A DNA stretch of 54,750 nucleotides from Stentor coeruleus (taxonomy: Eukaryota > Ciliophora > Heterotrichea > Heterotrichida > Stentoridae), in contig MPUH01000432.1 in NCBI GenBank assembly GCA_001970955.1, positions 1-54,750 on the forward strand, read 5' to 3'. Shown here in pieces: positions 23,652 through 33,629 of this stretch (within the stretch, counting starts at the first letter, position 1; each line of letters starts with the position of its first letter). The notes under the pieces were generated by a model that worked only from the letters and a program-made list of their open reading frames with translations, made no database searches and was not told the origin of the DNA. The position numbers were made by a program, and so were the translations under genes.

Positions 23652-24845
23652 ATGGAACTAGACCAACAACTAGACACAGCTACATCTTTACTTAGCAAGA
23701 TTGATGCATCTAATCTAAACATTTTCTATACAAGAAATCCTTATATCCGTCCAACGTTATCAGTTTTCGATAGAGAAAAATCTTCAAACTTTGGCCCAGA
23801 ACGTATAATGAACCTAAATGCCCCAAGCAGCGATGAAGAATCAGAAAACGGTTTTAACTCCCCTTCAGTAAGCCAAGTAATTGAAAAAATATTCGATAGC
23901 GAGTACACTTCAATAACAGTATTTACGCACACAGGATGAGCCTATTCCTTCTTATTACCACCCTCCTACTTTGATTATTTGTGGCTTAGACCCTAGAGTC
24001 AGCCTACAGGCTACCCAGTCCGCTTTAGCTTTACTGGGAAAAGGTGTGCGGAAGGTCACCCTTGTTGATTTTGGCATTGAACCAACAATACACACAGCTC
24101 TGGTGTATTTCGATAACATTACTGATTGTAAGAATCATTTAGCTAAAGACATGTACACCAAGCTAAGACGATATGAGAANATCATTTAGCTAAAGACATG
24201 TACACCAAGCTAAGACGATATGAGAAAGCTCAAACTCTTGGTAGTAAAATCCATCTAATACCTGGATTATTAATCCAAACCTCAGTTCGTTGGTTTTGTT
24301 ACAAAGTTCTCGACCCATCACTTGAATGGACAGCAGTTGTATGTCGTGGAATAAAACTACTCAAAACAGCTAAAGAAATCCAAAAAAGACTTGGAAAATA
24401 CTGTCTACGCGTCGAAGCTCCAAGGTACATTTTCTCAGAACTTTGTACAGTAATTGTCGTCCCAGGGATATTAGAAGCTAACAAAATTATCAGTCATAAA
24501 AACCTTAGAATATCAGAACATATTGATATTCATCCTTATTCTTCTGTATTTAAAAGACCAGATCTTTATATGACAATGTTTTTCAAAGAAATTAATAAAA
24601 GCGAATACACAAATCTTAATGTTTTACATATAGGTAGTCATAATGATGAAGAGATGATTTCACCTATAAGTTCATCTGAAGAAGGAGAAATAACAAATGG
24701 AGAAAAGACTGTTGTAGAAATGGGATATAAATTTTTTGAGATAGCTGGAGAGTTTATAACTAAAAGTCAAGAGATTTCGTATCATTCAGGAGTTTTGGTT
24801 AAGACTTCTTTTAATCCCAAGCTTAACCAATTTATTATTAATTAA
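23652..24845 (+). CDS. Unknown protein with a 16-nt intron
   Basis: Exon 1 is 23652-23918. A 16-nt intron, 23919-23934 (GTATTTACGCACACAG), restores the frame to exon 2, 23935-24845. Exon 2 contains an unmerged overlap (24134-24179 repeated at 24181-24226 around N at 24180). Removing one copy and the N leaves 376 codons in frame, which supports the model. The N-terminal ~90 residues are acidic and serine-rich. The rest looks folded (PPTLIICGLDPRVSLQATQ, GVRKVTLVDFGIEPTIHTALVYF, LRVEAPRYIFSELCTVIVVPG). I do not recognise the family. Confidence 0.75.
24134..24226 (+). other. Unmerged contig overlap with single N
   Basis: 24134-24179 and 24181-24226 are identical 46-bp copies around N24180, the same pattern as in the coiled-coil gene. 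Confidence 0.9.
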
Positions 24846-25024
24846 TTGGTCAATGATAATTTTTTTTAGATGCTTTTTGTGATGTTTTGATGATTTTAGG
24901 TTATGATTTTTTCAGGATTTTTTTAGAATATTAGTTGGTGCTTTGATGCTGGCTTTTTTTGGAGTTAGAATGACTTGAAGGAGAAAATATATATTTAAGC
25001 GAGATGGTATAAGATAAAGTAGTT

Positions 25025-25097
25025 GGGGATCTAGCTCAAATGGTAGAGCGCTTGCTTAGCATGCAAGAGGCACTGGGATCGATGCCCAGGTTCTCCA
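25025..25097 (+). tRNA. tRNA-Ala (AGC)
   Basis: 73 nt without CCA. The anticodon arm is CTTGC-TTAGCAT-GCAAG with anticodon AGC. The D arm is GCTC...GAGC and the T arm CTGGG-ATCGATG-CCCAG; the ATCGATG loop is typical of eukaryotic tRNA-Ala. The acceptor stem carries the G3-U70 wobble pair recognised by alanyl-tRNA synthetase and one T6-T67 mismatch. Seven T residues at 25098-25104 form the RNA polymerase III terminator. No intron. Confidence 0.97.
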
Positions 25098-25104
25098 TTT
25101 TTTT
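25098..25104 (+). terminator. Pol III terminator of tRNA-Ala
   Basis: A run of seven T directly follows the discriminator base of the tRNA. Confidence 0.85.
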
Positions 25105-25168
25105 ATATATGACTATAATATGTATTTTTAGATAACCAATAACTAAGTCTTTTCATAATCAGTTTATA

Positions 25169-25410
25169 ATATCTAAAAAACTATAAATTCCAATACAAAA
25201 AACCTTAGCATCTCCACAACCTAAAATCTACCAAAATTTCATATAAAACTTCTTTAAATCATTATCATGTATAGTTTATACACATAAAAATTAATTTAGA
25301 ATCTTGTTCTAAATCACCATATCTAAAAAACTATAAATTCCAATACAAAAAACCTTAGCATCTCCACAACCTAAAATCTACCAAAATTTCATATAAAACT
25401 TCTTTAAATC
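25169..25410. repeat. 92-bp perfect direct repeat flanking two hairpins
   Basis: 25169-25260 and 25319-25410 are identical, period 150. The second copy ends 16 bp before the SF-assemblin ATG, so the proximal 5' leader is duplicated. The 58-bp spacer contains two perfect inverted repeats: TGTATA-GTT-TATACA (25268-25282) and TTTAGAA-TCTTG-TTCTAAA (25295-25313). Confidence 0.9.
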
Positions 25411-25426
25411 CTAAATCAAATAAAAT

Positions 25427-26233
25427 ATGTCAAGAGGCTCAGACGAATTTGATATAGCCGAATTGAAAGACTCGCCGGCAAGCGTAAAAATGAAGTACTT
25501 GACTGAAAAGATATCTTTTTTCCAACAAGGATCTGAGACCGAAAGCCAAATCCGAACTGATAGTTTTATCACAAGAATAAGACAACTTGAAGACAAAGTC
25601 AATAAACTACAATTATCTGAAGAAGCTAAACTCAATGTAAAAATCATATAGCTTTTAAAAGATCATATCTCAAAACTTCAAGAACAGCTAGTCAATGAAC
25701 ACATGGCTAGGGAGATTTTCAGCGATAAAAAGTCTAAAGAAATCAAATTAGCTGAAAACAATCTCATTTTAGACATAAACCAAGAAAAGCAATCACGAAA
25801 AGAAACTGAAAATAGACTCGCGAAAATTGTTGATGAAAAACTCTTTGCTTTAAAACTAGACCTTTCTAAAGAAAAAAAAATCAGAGAAGAATCTGAAGAA
25901 ACTCAAATAATAGAATTTGCTGACCATATTGCCAGATTACAAGAAACTTTAGATGGTGAAATGCATACACGTGAAGATGTGTATGAGAAAATTATTCATA
26001 GAATAGGTGAGGATATGCAAAGATGCTATAGTAACTTAGAGCTAGAAAAAAAGCAAAGAGATGAAAATCATATGCTTTATGAAAGAGCTGTTGAGGATTT
26101 AAAGGTAAAAGTTAAAGCGGAATTGCAAAAAGAACGTAAGGAAAGAGAAGCGACTGAGGAGTTATTGATAAAGTTATTAGAAGAAACTTGTCATCGTGTT
26201 GAGATTGCCCTTAATGGGGATAGTTATTATTAG
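25427..26233 (+). CDS. SF-assemblin / beta-giardin family protein
   Basis: Exons 25427-25636 and 25652-26233 are joined across a 15-nt phase-0 intron (GTAAAAATCATATAG), giving 263 residues, near the usual ~275 of SF-assemblins. It has a short non-helical head (~30 residues) followed by a continuous alpha-helical rod with heptads and the skip-like spacing of the family (ETESQIRTDSFITRIRQLE, EKQSRKETENRLAKIVDEK, LEKKQRDENHMLYERAVEDL). SF-assemblins form the striated fibres attached to basal bodies, and ciliates carry many copies that build kinetodesmal fibres. Cell-cortex location is inferred from the family. Its leader is partly duplicated upstream. Confidence 0.9.
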
Positions 26234-27112
26234 TTAAGGATAAGAGATTTTTTTAAGGGTTTATGATATTGAGGATGATGAGGTTAGGATTTGTGAAAGA
26301 AGATTTATGTTTAAGGATTAAGTGAGGATATGGTTTTAAAAATTATAAAAAAATGGGATTTGGGTGTGGTGATTAAGGGCTGATAAGGTTTTGATATTGA
26401 ATATTAGGTGGCTTGTTTTTGATATGTAGGAATATATTGGGAGTAGATTTTTTGTTATGTTTCTAATCCCAGATAATATCGGGGATATATAGTTATCATA
26501 TGCAGTTTAATAGAAAAATCTTATATAATACGTTAATCATTTCTGTTCTTGTATGAAAAAATAAACACAAAAATTACTAAAGAAGCTTAAGTATGCATTT
26601 GTATATCTAATATCTTAATTTTTTTTAGATTTATCTAATAAAAATATACCTAATTACTTAAAGAACAAGCTGAGTATACTACAATCACAATATAAGTCTT
26701 CTTTCAATTCTTGATCTAGTGGAAAAAAAAATTTTACTTACCCAAAAACTATTTTCCTATATATTCATCACTTTAATTTTTTTTTGCACTATCCTAAGGT
26801 CTAATATATAATTTCTAGATATATAAAAATGATATATTTAAAGGTTTAGACCCCTTAAAACTATAAAAAACGCTTGAATATATTAGAAAAATATTTAAAT
26901 CATTTAAATTAGGAAATTGGTTTTTTATTAAAATTTAAGATAAAACAATGCGGTTTCAGATTTCAAATAATATAAAGATTAAACAAATCAAGTATAGAGA
27001 CCATCAGGTTAATAACTAAAAATATTTATAAAATTGGATATGGTAAATCATATGCAAAATTTTCAGAACGTAACAGAATCTGGCCTGATATTTAATTAAT
27101 AATAAAATTGAA
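26234..27112. other. Intergenic, AT-rich, no gene seen
   Basis: 26234-26460 is G-rich and C-poor 3' flank of the SF-assemblin gene. The rest is AT-rich with homopolymer runs. No open frame or RNA gene is supported. Confidence 0.5.
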
Positions 27113-28375
27113 ATGCTATCAGCAAACATGCTGTCCGAAATCTTCGAGTATCTTGAACTAAATGAGATTATTACTATCAGTTCTGTATGTAGAAAATACA
27201 GGCTAGCCTCAAACAAACCTAGCTTATACAAGAGAGAATACATTAGGCTTTTTATGGCAGATTCTGAAATTTCGCAACATCCTTCAAGTGAATGGCGAAA
27301 TCTCTGTATCAGAGCCCTTCAGATAAACTTCAACCAGCTATCTTTCCAAAGTCCCTACCTCAACCGATCTGACATAAAATTTTTCTTCAACGAATTAACC
27401 TCTACATTACAATCCCCAGACCTAGTCTTCCCCGAGCTTCGTCGTGATTACCTATCTTTCCCAACATTAATCCAAGACCTTTTAGGAAACCCAAATCCTC
27501 TAGAAAGAAATCAATATCCCCAAGTGACAAAAAAATTTAATACAAAATTCAATCAAATCAAATATTTTTTTGAATTAAACCCATCTGATTTTCTAACGAA
27601 TTTCTTACAACCTCTATCAAAAATGATAAAATCTCAAATAGTAAATTATTGCAAAGCTGTAGATTTAGCTATATATGAAAGTATTTCTCCTATTGAAGAA
27701 TATATGAAATACTGGGAAATTTATGGGTTTACTATAAAAAAAATGTATACATTGTTATATCCATTTATGGAATATTTTAATGCTGAGTTATGTAAAAACA
27801 TGTTTGAGAATATGAATTTTATGAAGTTTATGATACAAATATGGATAGAAAATGTGTTTATGACTAGGAGAGAACAAATTTTTAAAGAGATTGAAAGGGT
27901 TAATTGGAAGATTGTGGAAAAAGGGGTTAATACTATAGGAGTTTTCCGATTTAAAGCGTTTATTGAAAGTTTTTTAGACTTGAGTTTAAATGAAGTTACT
28001 TTGCATTTTAAGAATCATTCTAGGCTCCAGGTTAAAGGCCCGTATAGAGATATTCATGAAAAAGTTGTGGAGTTTTTTAATGTTGAAAGTACTTTGAAAA
28101 AAATAGACTTGGATGTTTTGGATAATTTGTATCTTGTTTGGCCTTGTGTAACATATAGGAAAATAGTTGAAAATGTTATAAATATTTGCAGGAATGTGGT
28201 AGAAAAAGAAAACTTTGAAGCTAGTGCTAATGATGGGGACTTTCTTATTGAACTCAAAGCTAAGAATCTTGGTTTTTCATTAGAAGATGTGCATAAAGTA
28301 GATAGATGCTTGAATGTACCAATTATCGGCTTTCATGATGACCTTAGGAGTTTTCATAACGAAAAGTGTAAATAA
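27113..28375 (+). CDS. F-box-like protein
   Basis: 420 residues, no introns. Residues ~3-48 match an F-box: NMLSEIFEYLELNEIITISSVCRKYR...LYKREYIRLF, with the Leu/Ile and V-CR pattern of Skp1-binding helices. The remaining ~370 residues are helical with no leucine-rich or WD repeats, so the substrate-binding part is unknown. F-box proteins act as substrate receptors of SCF ubiquitin ligases. Alternative start at Met6. The first third uses C-ending codons and the last third G-rich codons, one of the skew switches noted elsewhere. Confidence 0.7.
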   Translation: MLSANMLSEIFEYLELNEIITISSVCRKYRLASNKPSLYKREYIRLFMADSEISQHPSSEWRNLCIRALQINFNQLSFQSPYLNRSDIKFFFNELTSTLQSPDLVFPELRRDYLSFPTLIQDLLGNPNPLERNQYPQVTKKFNTKFNQIKYFFELNPSDFLTNFLQPLSKMIKSQIVNYCKAVDLAIYESISPIEEYMKYWEIYGFTIKKMYTLLYPFMEYFNAELCKNMFENMNFMKFMIQIWIENVFMTRREQIFKEIERVNWKIVEKGVNTIGVFRFKAFIESFLDLSLNEVTLHFKNHSRLQVKGPYRDIHEKVVEFFNVESTLKKIDLDVLDNLYLVWPCVTYRKIVENVINICRNVVEKENFEASANDGDFLIELKAKNLGFSLEDVHKVDRCLNVPIIGFHDDLRSFHNEKCK

Positions 28376-28479
28376 GTACTAATCTTACTATGATCAAAAA
28401 ATAATTAAACAAGTTATAATAAAAAGAACTAGTTTTACTATAATAAATATATATCTTTTATATAAAATCTGCACATTTA

Positions 28480-29592
28480 CTACAAAGATAACGATGAGCT
28501 GTCCTCATTATTAGACTTATTATCCTCACTCTCATTAATATTCTCAAGCCTACCCTTACCAATTTTCCTCAAACTTTCCTGCTCGTCCTCTTCTTCATCT
28601 TCATTATTTCTAAATAAATATCTTCTCATATAATCAATTTTCTCAACAATCTTCATATTTTCCATCATAAGCTTCTCATTAACTTTATTCTGCCTAATAT
28701 TATTCTCTGATATTTTCCTAAGTCTCTCCCCCATCAAACTAAATTCTTGTTTCATCATAAAAACTTCAGCTTCCTTATCATCCCTCTCTCCATCTTCCTC
28801 ACACACTTTATCAAAATCACACTTAATTTGACTTAAATCCTCTAGGATTTTCTTATCTTCCACATATCTAAAAATATCAAATTGTATATTTTTTTCACTG
28901 TCATTTTTCCTATTATTTGGGTTAGTAGCTAAAGCTTGAATTCTTATGATTCCTTCAGTCAATTTGCGCTTAAGACTTTTTATATCAGATTTGTGAGTTT
29001 CAAGAAAATAGATATCTCGAGCTTTTTCTTGTATGATTTCTCTGATTTCTTCGATTTTACTGTTTAAGTCTATAAGTTCTTGGATAAGTTTGGCTTGAAT
29101 GATATTTTTTGATTTATTGGCAATATCGTTTTCATTTTTTAGACGGGAATTCGTACTTGATAAGTCGCTTATAATGAAGTTTTTGCGTTCACTTTGGAAT
29201 TTCAGTTCAGAAATTTGTTCTTTTAGGTCTCTGATTGTTTCGTTGTGTCTTAGAAACCATTCATTATAGATTTGCTCATTTATTAGGGTTTTTATTTGTA
29301 GAGAGTTTCTGGATTCTATTGCTTTTTCAACCTGCTCTTCAATGATTTGGTTTTCTTGCAGGATTTTTTCGAGGTTTTTTGAGGAAATTTTTGATATAGC
29401 GACTGTATCTTCGGATTTCCAATTGGTTTTTGGTAGTAAAAGGCTGTAAACAAGTTGTTTATTTAGTTTCAGACTAGTTTTCAGGTCTTCGATTTTGCAT
29501 TTTAAATCAATATTTTCCTCACCTATTATAACTCCAACCCCCTCAACACCTTTTCTTTTCTCTCCACCATAGCAAGTAAAATCATTTTTCAT
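28480..29592 (-). CDS. Coiled-coil protein, unknown
   Basis: 370 residues, mostly long coiled coil (residues ~25-300: KIEDLKTSLKLNKQLVYSL, NETIRDLKEQISELKFQSE, LIQELIDLNSKIEEIREII) with a very acidic, serine-rich tail (NNEDEEEDEQE; EDNKSNNEDSSS). Its ATG lies only 21 bp after the stop codon of the gene upstream (29614-30312), so the two share a very short spacer. A role in the cytoskeleton is likely but not shown. No domain is recognised. Confidence 0.75.
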   Translation of the reverse strand: MKNDFTCYGGEKRKGVEGVGVIIGEENIDLKCKIEDLKTSLKLNKQLVYSLLLPKTNWKSEDTVAISKISSKNLEKILQENQIIEEQVEKAIESRNSLQIKTLINEQIYNEWFLRHNETIRDLKEQISELKFQSERKNFIISDLSSTNSRLKNENDIANKSKNIIQAKLIQELIDLNSKIEEIREIIQEKARDIYFLETHKSDIKSLKRKLTEGIIRIQALATNPNNRKNDSEKNIQFDIFRYVEDKKILEDLSQIKCDFDKVCEEDGERDDKEAEVFMMKQEFSLMGERLRKISENNIRQNKVNEKLMMENMKIVEKIDYMRRYLFRNNEDEEEDEQESLRKIGKGRLENINESEDNKSNNEDSSSLSL

Positions 29593-29613
29593 GTGAAAAT
29601 TATATTAGCTAAA

Positions 29614-30312
29614 TTAGCACTTAAAAGCGGGCTTGCCATTGCTTTCTTGAGCTTTTTCAAAAGGCATAGTCATATACCCATGTCTAGCTGCAGCATCGTA
29701 CATATGAGAAAAAATCCCAGTCCTCCTATAAAACACTTTCGGGTCTTCACTAAGAACTTTCGTAAATTCCGAGTTGAAATTCGGGTTAAATGGTCTATTT
29801 AAATCAGAAAAATTAGTAATTCCTCTTGACCTTCCAGCTTTTATACATGTCGCTTCTCTAACTACAGCATAAGGGTTATCTTGACAATTGATAATATTAT
29901 ACCCAGTACTCTGACAGTTAGACATAGTAAATTTAGCTATTGGAGCTACCCAACCTTCTTTAGTAACACTAGATTTTGTATATTTAGGTAATGGTGGAGG
30001 TCCATGTGAAGTAAAAGTTGGTGCTTGGAAAGATATATGGTCTGTTGTTATTTGATAAGGAACTGGTGGTGTTGAGGATTTTGCTTGAAGAAGTTTTTTT
30101 GTACACCCTACTGGGATACGGTTTTTTATGGATTCTAGATCGTCTACTCTTTTTACAGTGTCTCTGTGAAGGTCAATGTTTTGGATCACGTCTTTTTTTA
30201 TAAATTCAATGTATCTGCCTAGTGGGTCAACACCTGTACCGTATTGTTTTAACCCTCCGAATCGAGTGGCTGTTTTTTTGATTCCAGTCCCGTGATGGTC
30301 CCTTCTTGCCAT
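29614..30312 (-). CDS. Possible ciliary/axonemal protein, unknown family
   Basis: 232 residues, basic, low in predicted helix, rich in Gly, Pro, Thr and aromatic residues (ARRDHHGTGIKKTATRFGGL, GPPPLPKYTKSS, RPFNPNFNSEF). The extended, knotty composition is reminiscent of microtubule inner proteins of cilia, but I recognise no specific family; this is inference. Upstream gene of a closely spaced tandem pair. No introns. The 5' flank (30313-30540) is C-poor on the plus strand, as for other minus-strand genes here. Confidence 0.6.
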   Translation of the reverse strand: MARRDHHGTGIKKTATRFGGLKQYGTGVDPLGRYIEFIKKDVIQNIDLHRDTVKRVDDLESIKNRIPVGCTKKLLQAKSSTPPVPYQITTDHISFQAPTFTSHGPPPLPKYTKSSVTKEGWVAPIAKFTMSNCQSTGYNIINCQDNPYAVVREATCIKAGRSRGITNFSDLNRPFNPNFNSEFTKVLSEDPKVFYRRTGIFSHMYDAAARHGYMTMPFEKAQESNGKPAFKC

Positions 30313-30652
30313 TTTTTTAATTATTTATTATGTGAAGTTATTGAAATTGATGGAATGCTTTAGAATTAGATTTAATTGTCAGGTTTATGTAGGGTTGATG
30401 GGTTGTTGAAAAGGGTTTTTGGAAGATTTTTTTAGGTGAAAGAAGCTTTGGCTAAAGGAAAGGGTGCAATTTTAACTTGGGATTATGATTTCTCTAAGAT
30501 AAAAACAGTGAAATAAGTGTTTTAATAGGAGGGGTAATGCTTTTGAAGTAAAAATTGACATGAAATTATAAAAGCCAAATGCTTTGGGCTATTTTTCATC
30601 TTTTTACACAAATAACTTTAGCTTATAAACCTAAAATGGTTTATTTACTTAA

Positions 30653-31120
30653 TGATCACATATTCCAGATATAAAAATCAAAGAAATCTTCAGAGAACAC
30701 AAACTAAACCTAAAAAAATATTCAAACCATTATTTCAATACTTCACCTTTAATTAAACTTTGAAATGAAACAAAAAAATACAATTTAAGTAAAAAACTCT
30801 CAGAATTAGAAATTCTATATAGAAATTTGTCGATACTAGAAAAACTACAATTCTTATTTGCAAACTATGAAATTGATGAAAATATATAAAAAATGCTTAA
30901 GTTACAAAGACAAATTGTAAGATTTTTCTATGGATTTATCACAGGGTGGTATATTTTCATAATGAAAATATGATTTTTTATAATGTTTATAGAAAGTTAG
31001 ACTTTTTCACAGATAGTAATAAATCTATGCTTCTTATCAAACTATTAGTAAATTTGATAAATCTATTCTTTTTGATATGCTTGACAGGGCTTATTTAAAG
31101 AATTTGCTTTTTAAGTTTTA
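30653..31120 (+). pseudogene. Eroded tandem copy of the MGC protein gene at 31430
   Basis: 30653-30700 (GATCACATATTCCAGATATAAAAATCAAAGAAATC) matches 31568-31613 of the intact gene. The match continues through 30780-30860 (AAAACTCTC, AGAAAAACTA) against 31700-31770, 30887-30945 (AAAAAATGCTTAAG...TTTTTCTATGG) against 31919-31970, and 31018-31120 against 31980-32085. Deletions and stops remove any frame. The order and strand are the same as in the intact gene ~950 bp downstream, so this is a dead tandem duplicate. Confidence 0.85.
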
Positions 31121-31429
31121 TAATAAGATTAAAAATATAATGAAATATATGAAGATAATTCTACAGGACTAGTTCAATAAGACTTTCATATTTTTTCTTA
31201 AAAAACTAATTTGGAAATTAGCAAGTAGATAACTAAAAGATCATTCTTTGTTACAAAAAAAAAATTCTATTATATCTCCTTAATTTCAGGATTTGAGTCT
31301 TAAGACTAAATCCAAAATATACTACATAGTTTTCTTTCAAAAATATATTCAATCAACAAATGCTTATCTTTATTTACAATATTGATAATAAGCCTAAGTA
31401 TGTTTGGTTAGAAATGGTTAACAATAAAT

Positions 31430-32212
31430 ATGGGCTGCACAGATGCTAGACCAAGAGAAGGTATAACTATTGAAAAAATTTACTTTGAAAAAGCTATTAA
31501 AAAGCTAGGGCTTAATAATAACTCCGCAAGAGAATATGATAATCATTTTCATAGATATGCAAACCAAAGATCACAAATTCCAGATATAAAAATCAAAAAA
31601 ATCTGCAGTGAACTTAACTTAAATCCTGAAATAATTGAATCATTATTCGACTATTTTGTTGATCAAGAAGGTTTGAAATACAATAAAAAATATTATTTCA
31701 GTAGAAAACTCTCAACAATTGGCATTCTCTTTGGAAGTGGAACAATAGTAGAAAAACTAAAACTCCTTTTTGGAAACTACGACTTAGACACTTCTAGATT
31801 ATTAAGCAAATTCGAAATAAGAGAAATGCTTAAAGATGTTGTTAAAATTCATTTGGTAATTATCCCAAAGTATATAGAAGATGTTACAGGATATATTCCA
31901 GACATTAGTTTATATGCAAAAAAATGCTTTAGCTGTAAAGATGAAGTTGTCGAGCTTTTCTATGATCTTATCATAGAATCAAATGAGTCTATAATGCTTA
32001 AACAGTTTATTAGAAAGTTTTTATCACCTATTCTTTTAGGTATATTTGATGGGGCATATTTAAGAGAATCAGCTTTTAAGTTTTCAGATGAGATTCAAAA
32101 ACTTAAGGAACTAAATAATGGCAGTGGCAATCAAGTTCTGAGTCATAGGAATTCCCTTGCTTTTATCCCTGAACCTCATAGAAAACTTCAGACTTTGAAT
32201 CAAAATAGTTAG
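31430..32212 (+). CDS. MGC-start protein, EF-hand-like, unknown
   Basis: 260 residues beginning MGCTDARP: Gly2 and Cys3 are a strong dual-lipidation signal (myristate plus palmitate), so membrane attachment is likely. The rest is helical with helix-loop-helix spacing (CSELNLNPEIIESLFDYFVDQEGL; FGNYDLDTSRLLSKFEIREML) reminiscent of degenerate EF-hands, but no full calcium-binding loop is visible. A CFSC motif lies near 165-168. An eroded duplicate precedes it, so the gene belongs to a locally duplicating family. No introns. Confidence 0.7.
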   Translation: MGCTDARPREGITIEKIYFEKAIKKLGLNNNSAREYDNHFHRYANQRSQIPDIKIKKICSELNLNPEIIESLFDYFVDQEGLKYNKKYYFSRKLSTIGILFGSGTIVEKLKLLFGNYDLDTSRLLSKFEIREMLKDVVKIHLVIIPKYIEDVTGYIPDISLYAKKCFSCKDEVVELFYDLIIESNESIMLKQFIRKFLSPILLGIFDGAYLRESAFKFSDEIQKLKELNNGSGNQVLSHRNSLAFIPEPHRKLQTLNQNS

Positions 32213-32645
32213 GTACTGCGACATAATAAATTAGATTGATTTTTTATGTTAATTTGATGGAATATTTATAAACACAAATTAAATTTAGCTTTTGGATTAA
32301 TGCAAATTAATGAAAAATTCTAGTTTTATTATGAAAACCTTATATTTGCTGATAATAATAAAAAATTAACACTAAACTTACACTTTTTTTCACCCTTTTT
32401 CAGAAAAAAACTATCGTCATTTTCTGCTAAGAAATCTATTTATTTACAAAAATTATTTTTATTATCTTTCAAGACTTACTATGCTTTATTTATCAGAATC
32501 ACATCAAAGATTTCATATTCCTAAATTTCTCCAATTTTCATTTACTTCTGCCCAGAAGTATTATATTGAAACTCATAATTTCCCCCTATAAAAAATCCCC
32601 ATTTCCCCCACATTGAATATCCTCGCACATTTCTCCAATTTTCAT
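32213..32645. other. Convergent intergenic region with duplicated kinase tail
   Basis: AT-rich 3' flank of the two convergent genes. 32525-32587 is an exact copy of 32629-32691, which is the last coding segment, stop and 3' end of the pseudokinase gene. No other gene is visible. Confidence 0.7.
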
Positions 32646-32691
32646 TTACTTCTGCCCAGAAGTATTATATTGAAACTCATAATTTCCCCCT
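32525..32691 (-). repeat. 63-bp direct repeat carrying the kinase C-terminus and a palindrome
   Basis: Copies at 32525-32587 and 32629-32691, period 104. Each contains the inverted repeat TACTTCTG-CC-CAGAAGTA. The inner copy encodes the final GGNYEFQYNTSGQK and stop of the kinase-like protein; the outer copy is a non-coding duplicate downstream. Confidence 0.9.
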
Positions 32692-33629
32692 GAATTCTGA
32701 TTGTTAAACCTATTCCTTATAATATTTTTCTTCACATAATTTTCCCAAGGTTTTATCTTACAAACTTCTTGTTGAAACTCATTATAATCAGCTATAGGTC
32801 CTTTCATCCACTCATGAGCTTTGATTTCATCTAAATTTGCCCTGATTTTGGGTTCAAAACATAACATGATTTCTATAAGATTTTTGAAATCCTCACTTAA
32901 TTTGATGTTTATATGGTTTTTCTTTTGCATATCCCAAAAAACCCTAGGGTTTTTTATTAGTTGTGAATAGAAAAGATCTAAAGGTTTTGATGAATAAAAT
33001 GGGAACTGTGATGTTTGGATAAGAAAAAGAATCACCCCGGCTGAAAAAATGTCTGCAGCTTGACCTGAAGAGACTTGGCCTAAAAAAGCTTCAGGTGGAG
33101 AGTATTTTGATTGAGTATTTATATGAGATTCTAAGTCTATAGGGCTAGTTCTAGAGAAATCTGTAAGTTTTATATGGAAATTACTGTCGATGTAGAAGTT
33201 TTCAAGTTTCAATCCACCGTATGAAAAGCCTGAAATGTGGATGGTTTCCAGAGCTTTGAGGACTTCGCGGAATAAGAATCTGGTCATTTCTGGTCTTTGG
33301 GGACCTATTGAGCTTAGGAATTTGAAGAGATCGCCGTTGGGAAGTGGTTCCATTATTATATACGAACATGGGTATTGACTACCAGATTTTTTAGTATATG
33401 TCCCTAATAAAACCATTTGCCTTACAATGACAATATTTTCTCCTGTTAACTGTTCCAAGGTATTGATTTCATTTCTTGCATAGACTTCAGAAATCCTATC
33501 TCTAAAAATCTTTGCCGCATATATAGTTCCTGTGCTTCTGCATTGCACTTTTTTCACTTTAGCCAAGTGTTGTACTCCTAACCTGCCAAGAACAGTGTAG
33601 TTGTCAAGTGTACTTTCTTGACTTGCCAT
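32646..33629 (-). CDS. Protein kinase-like protein, predicted pseudokinase
   Basis: 327 residues with one kinase fold at ~10-285. The ATP-binding Lys (IYAAKIF), the helix-C Glu (YARNEINTLEQL), hinge (YIIMEPLPNGDL), DFG-like LTDFSRT and the APE-equivalent SPPEAF are visible. The catalytic-loop HRDLKPEN is replaced by YGGLKLEN, so the catalytic Asp is Gly, and DFG is DFS. The glycine loop is LGRLGVQHLA. Phosphotransfer is therefore unlikely, although atypical catalysis cannot be excluded from sequence. The closest active relatives are CAMK/SNF1-type kinases by subdomain layout. It is convergent with the MGC protein gene; its C-terminal coding end is duplicated downstream. Confidence 0.88.
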   Translation of the reverse strand: MASQESTLDNYTVLGRLGVQHLAKVKKVQCRSTGTIYAAKIFRDRISEVYARNEINTLEQLTGENIVIVRQMVLLGTYTKKSGSQYPCSYIIMEPLPNGDLFKFLSSIGPQRPEMTRFLFREVLKALETIHISGFSYGGLKLENFYIDSNFHIKLTDFSRTSPIDLESHINTQSKYSPPEAFLGQVSSGQAADIFSAGVILFLIQTSQFPFYSSKPLDLFYSQLIKNPRVFWDMQKKNHINIKLSEDFKNLIEIMLCFEPKIRANLDEIKAHEWMKGPIADYNEFQQEVCKIKPWENYVKKNIIRNRFNNQNSGGNYEFQYNTSGQK

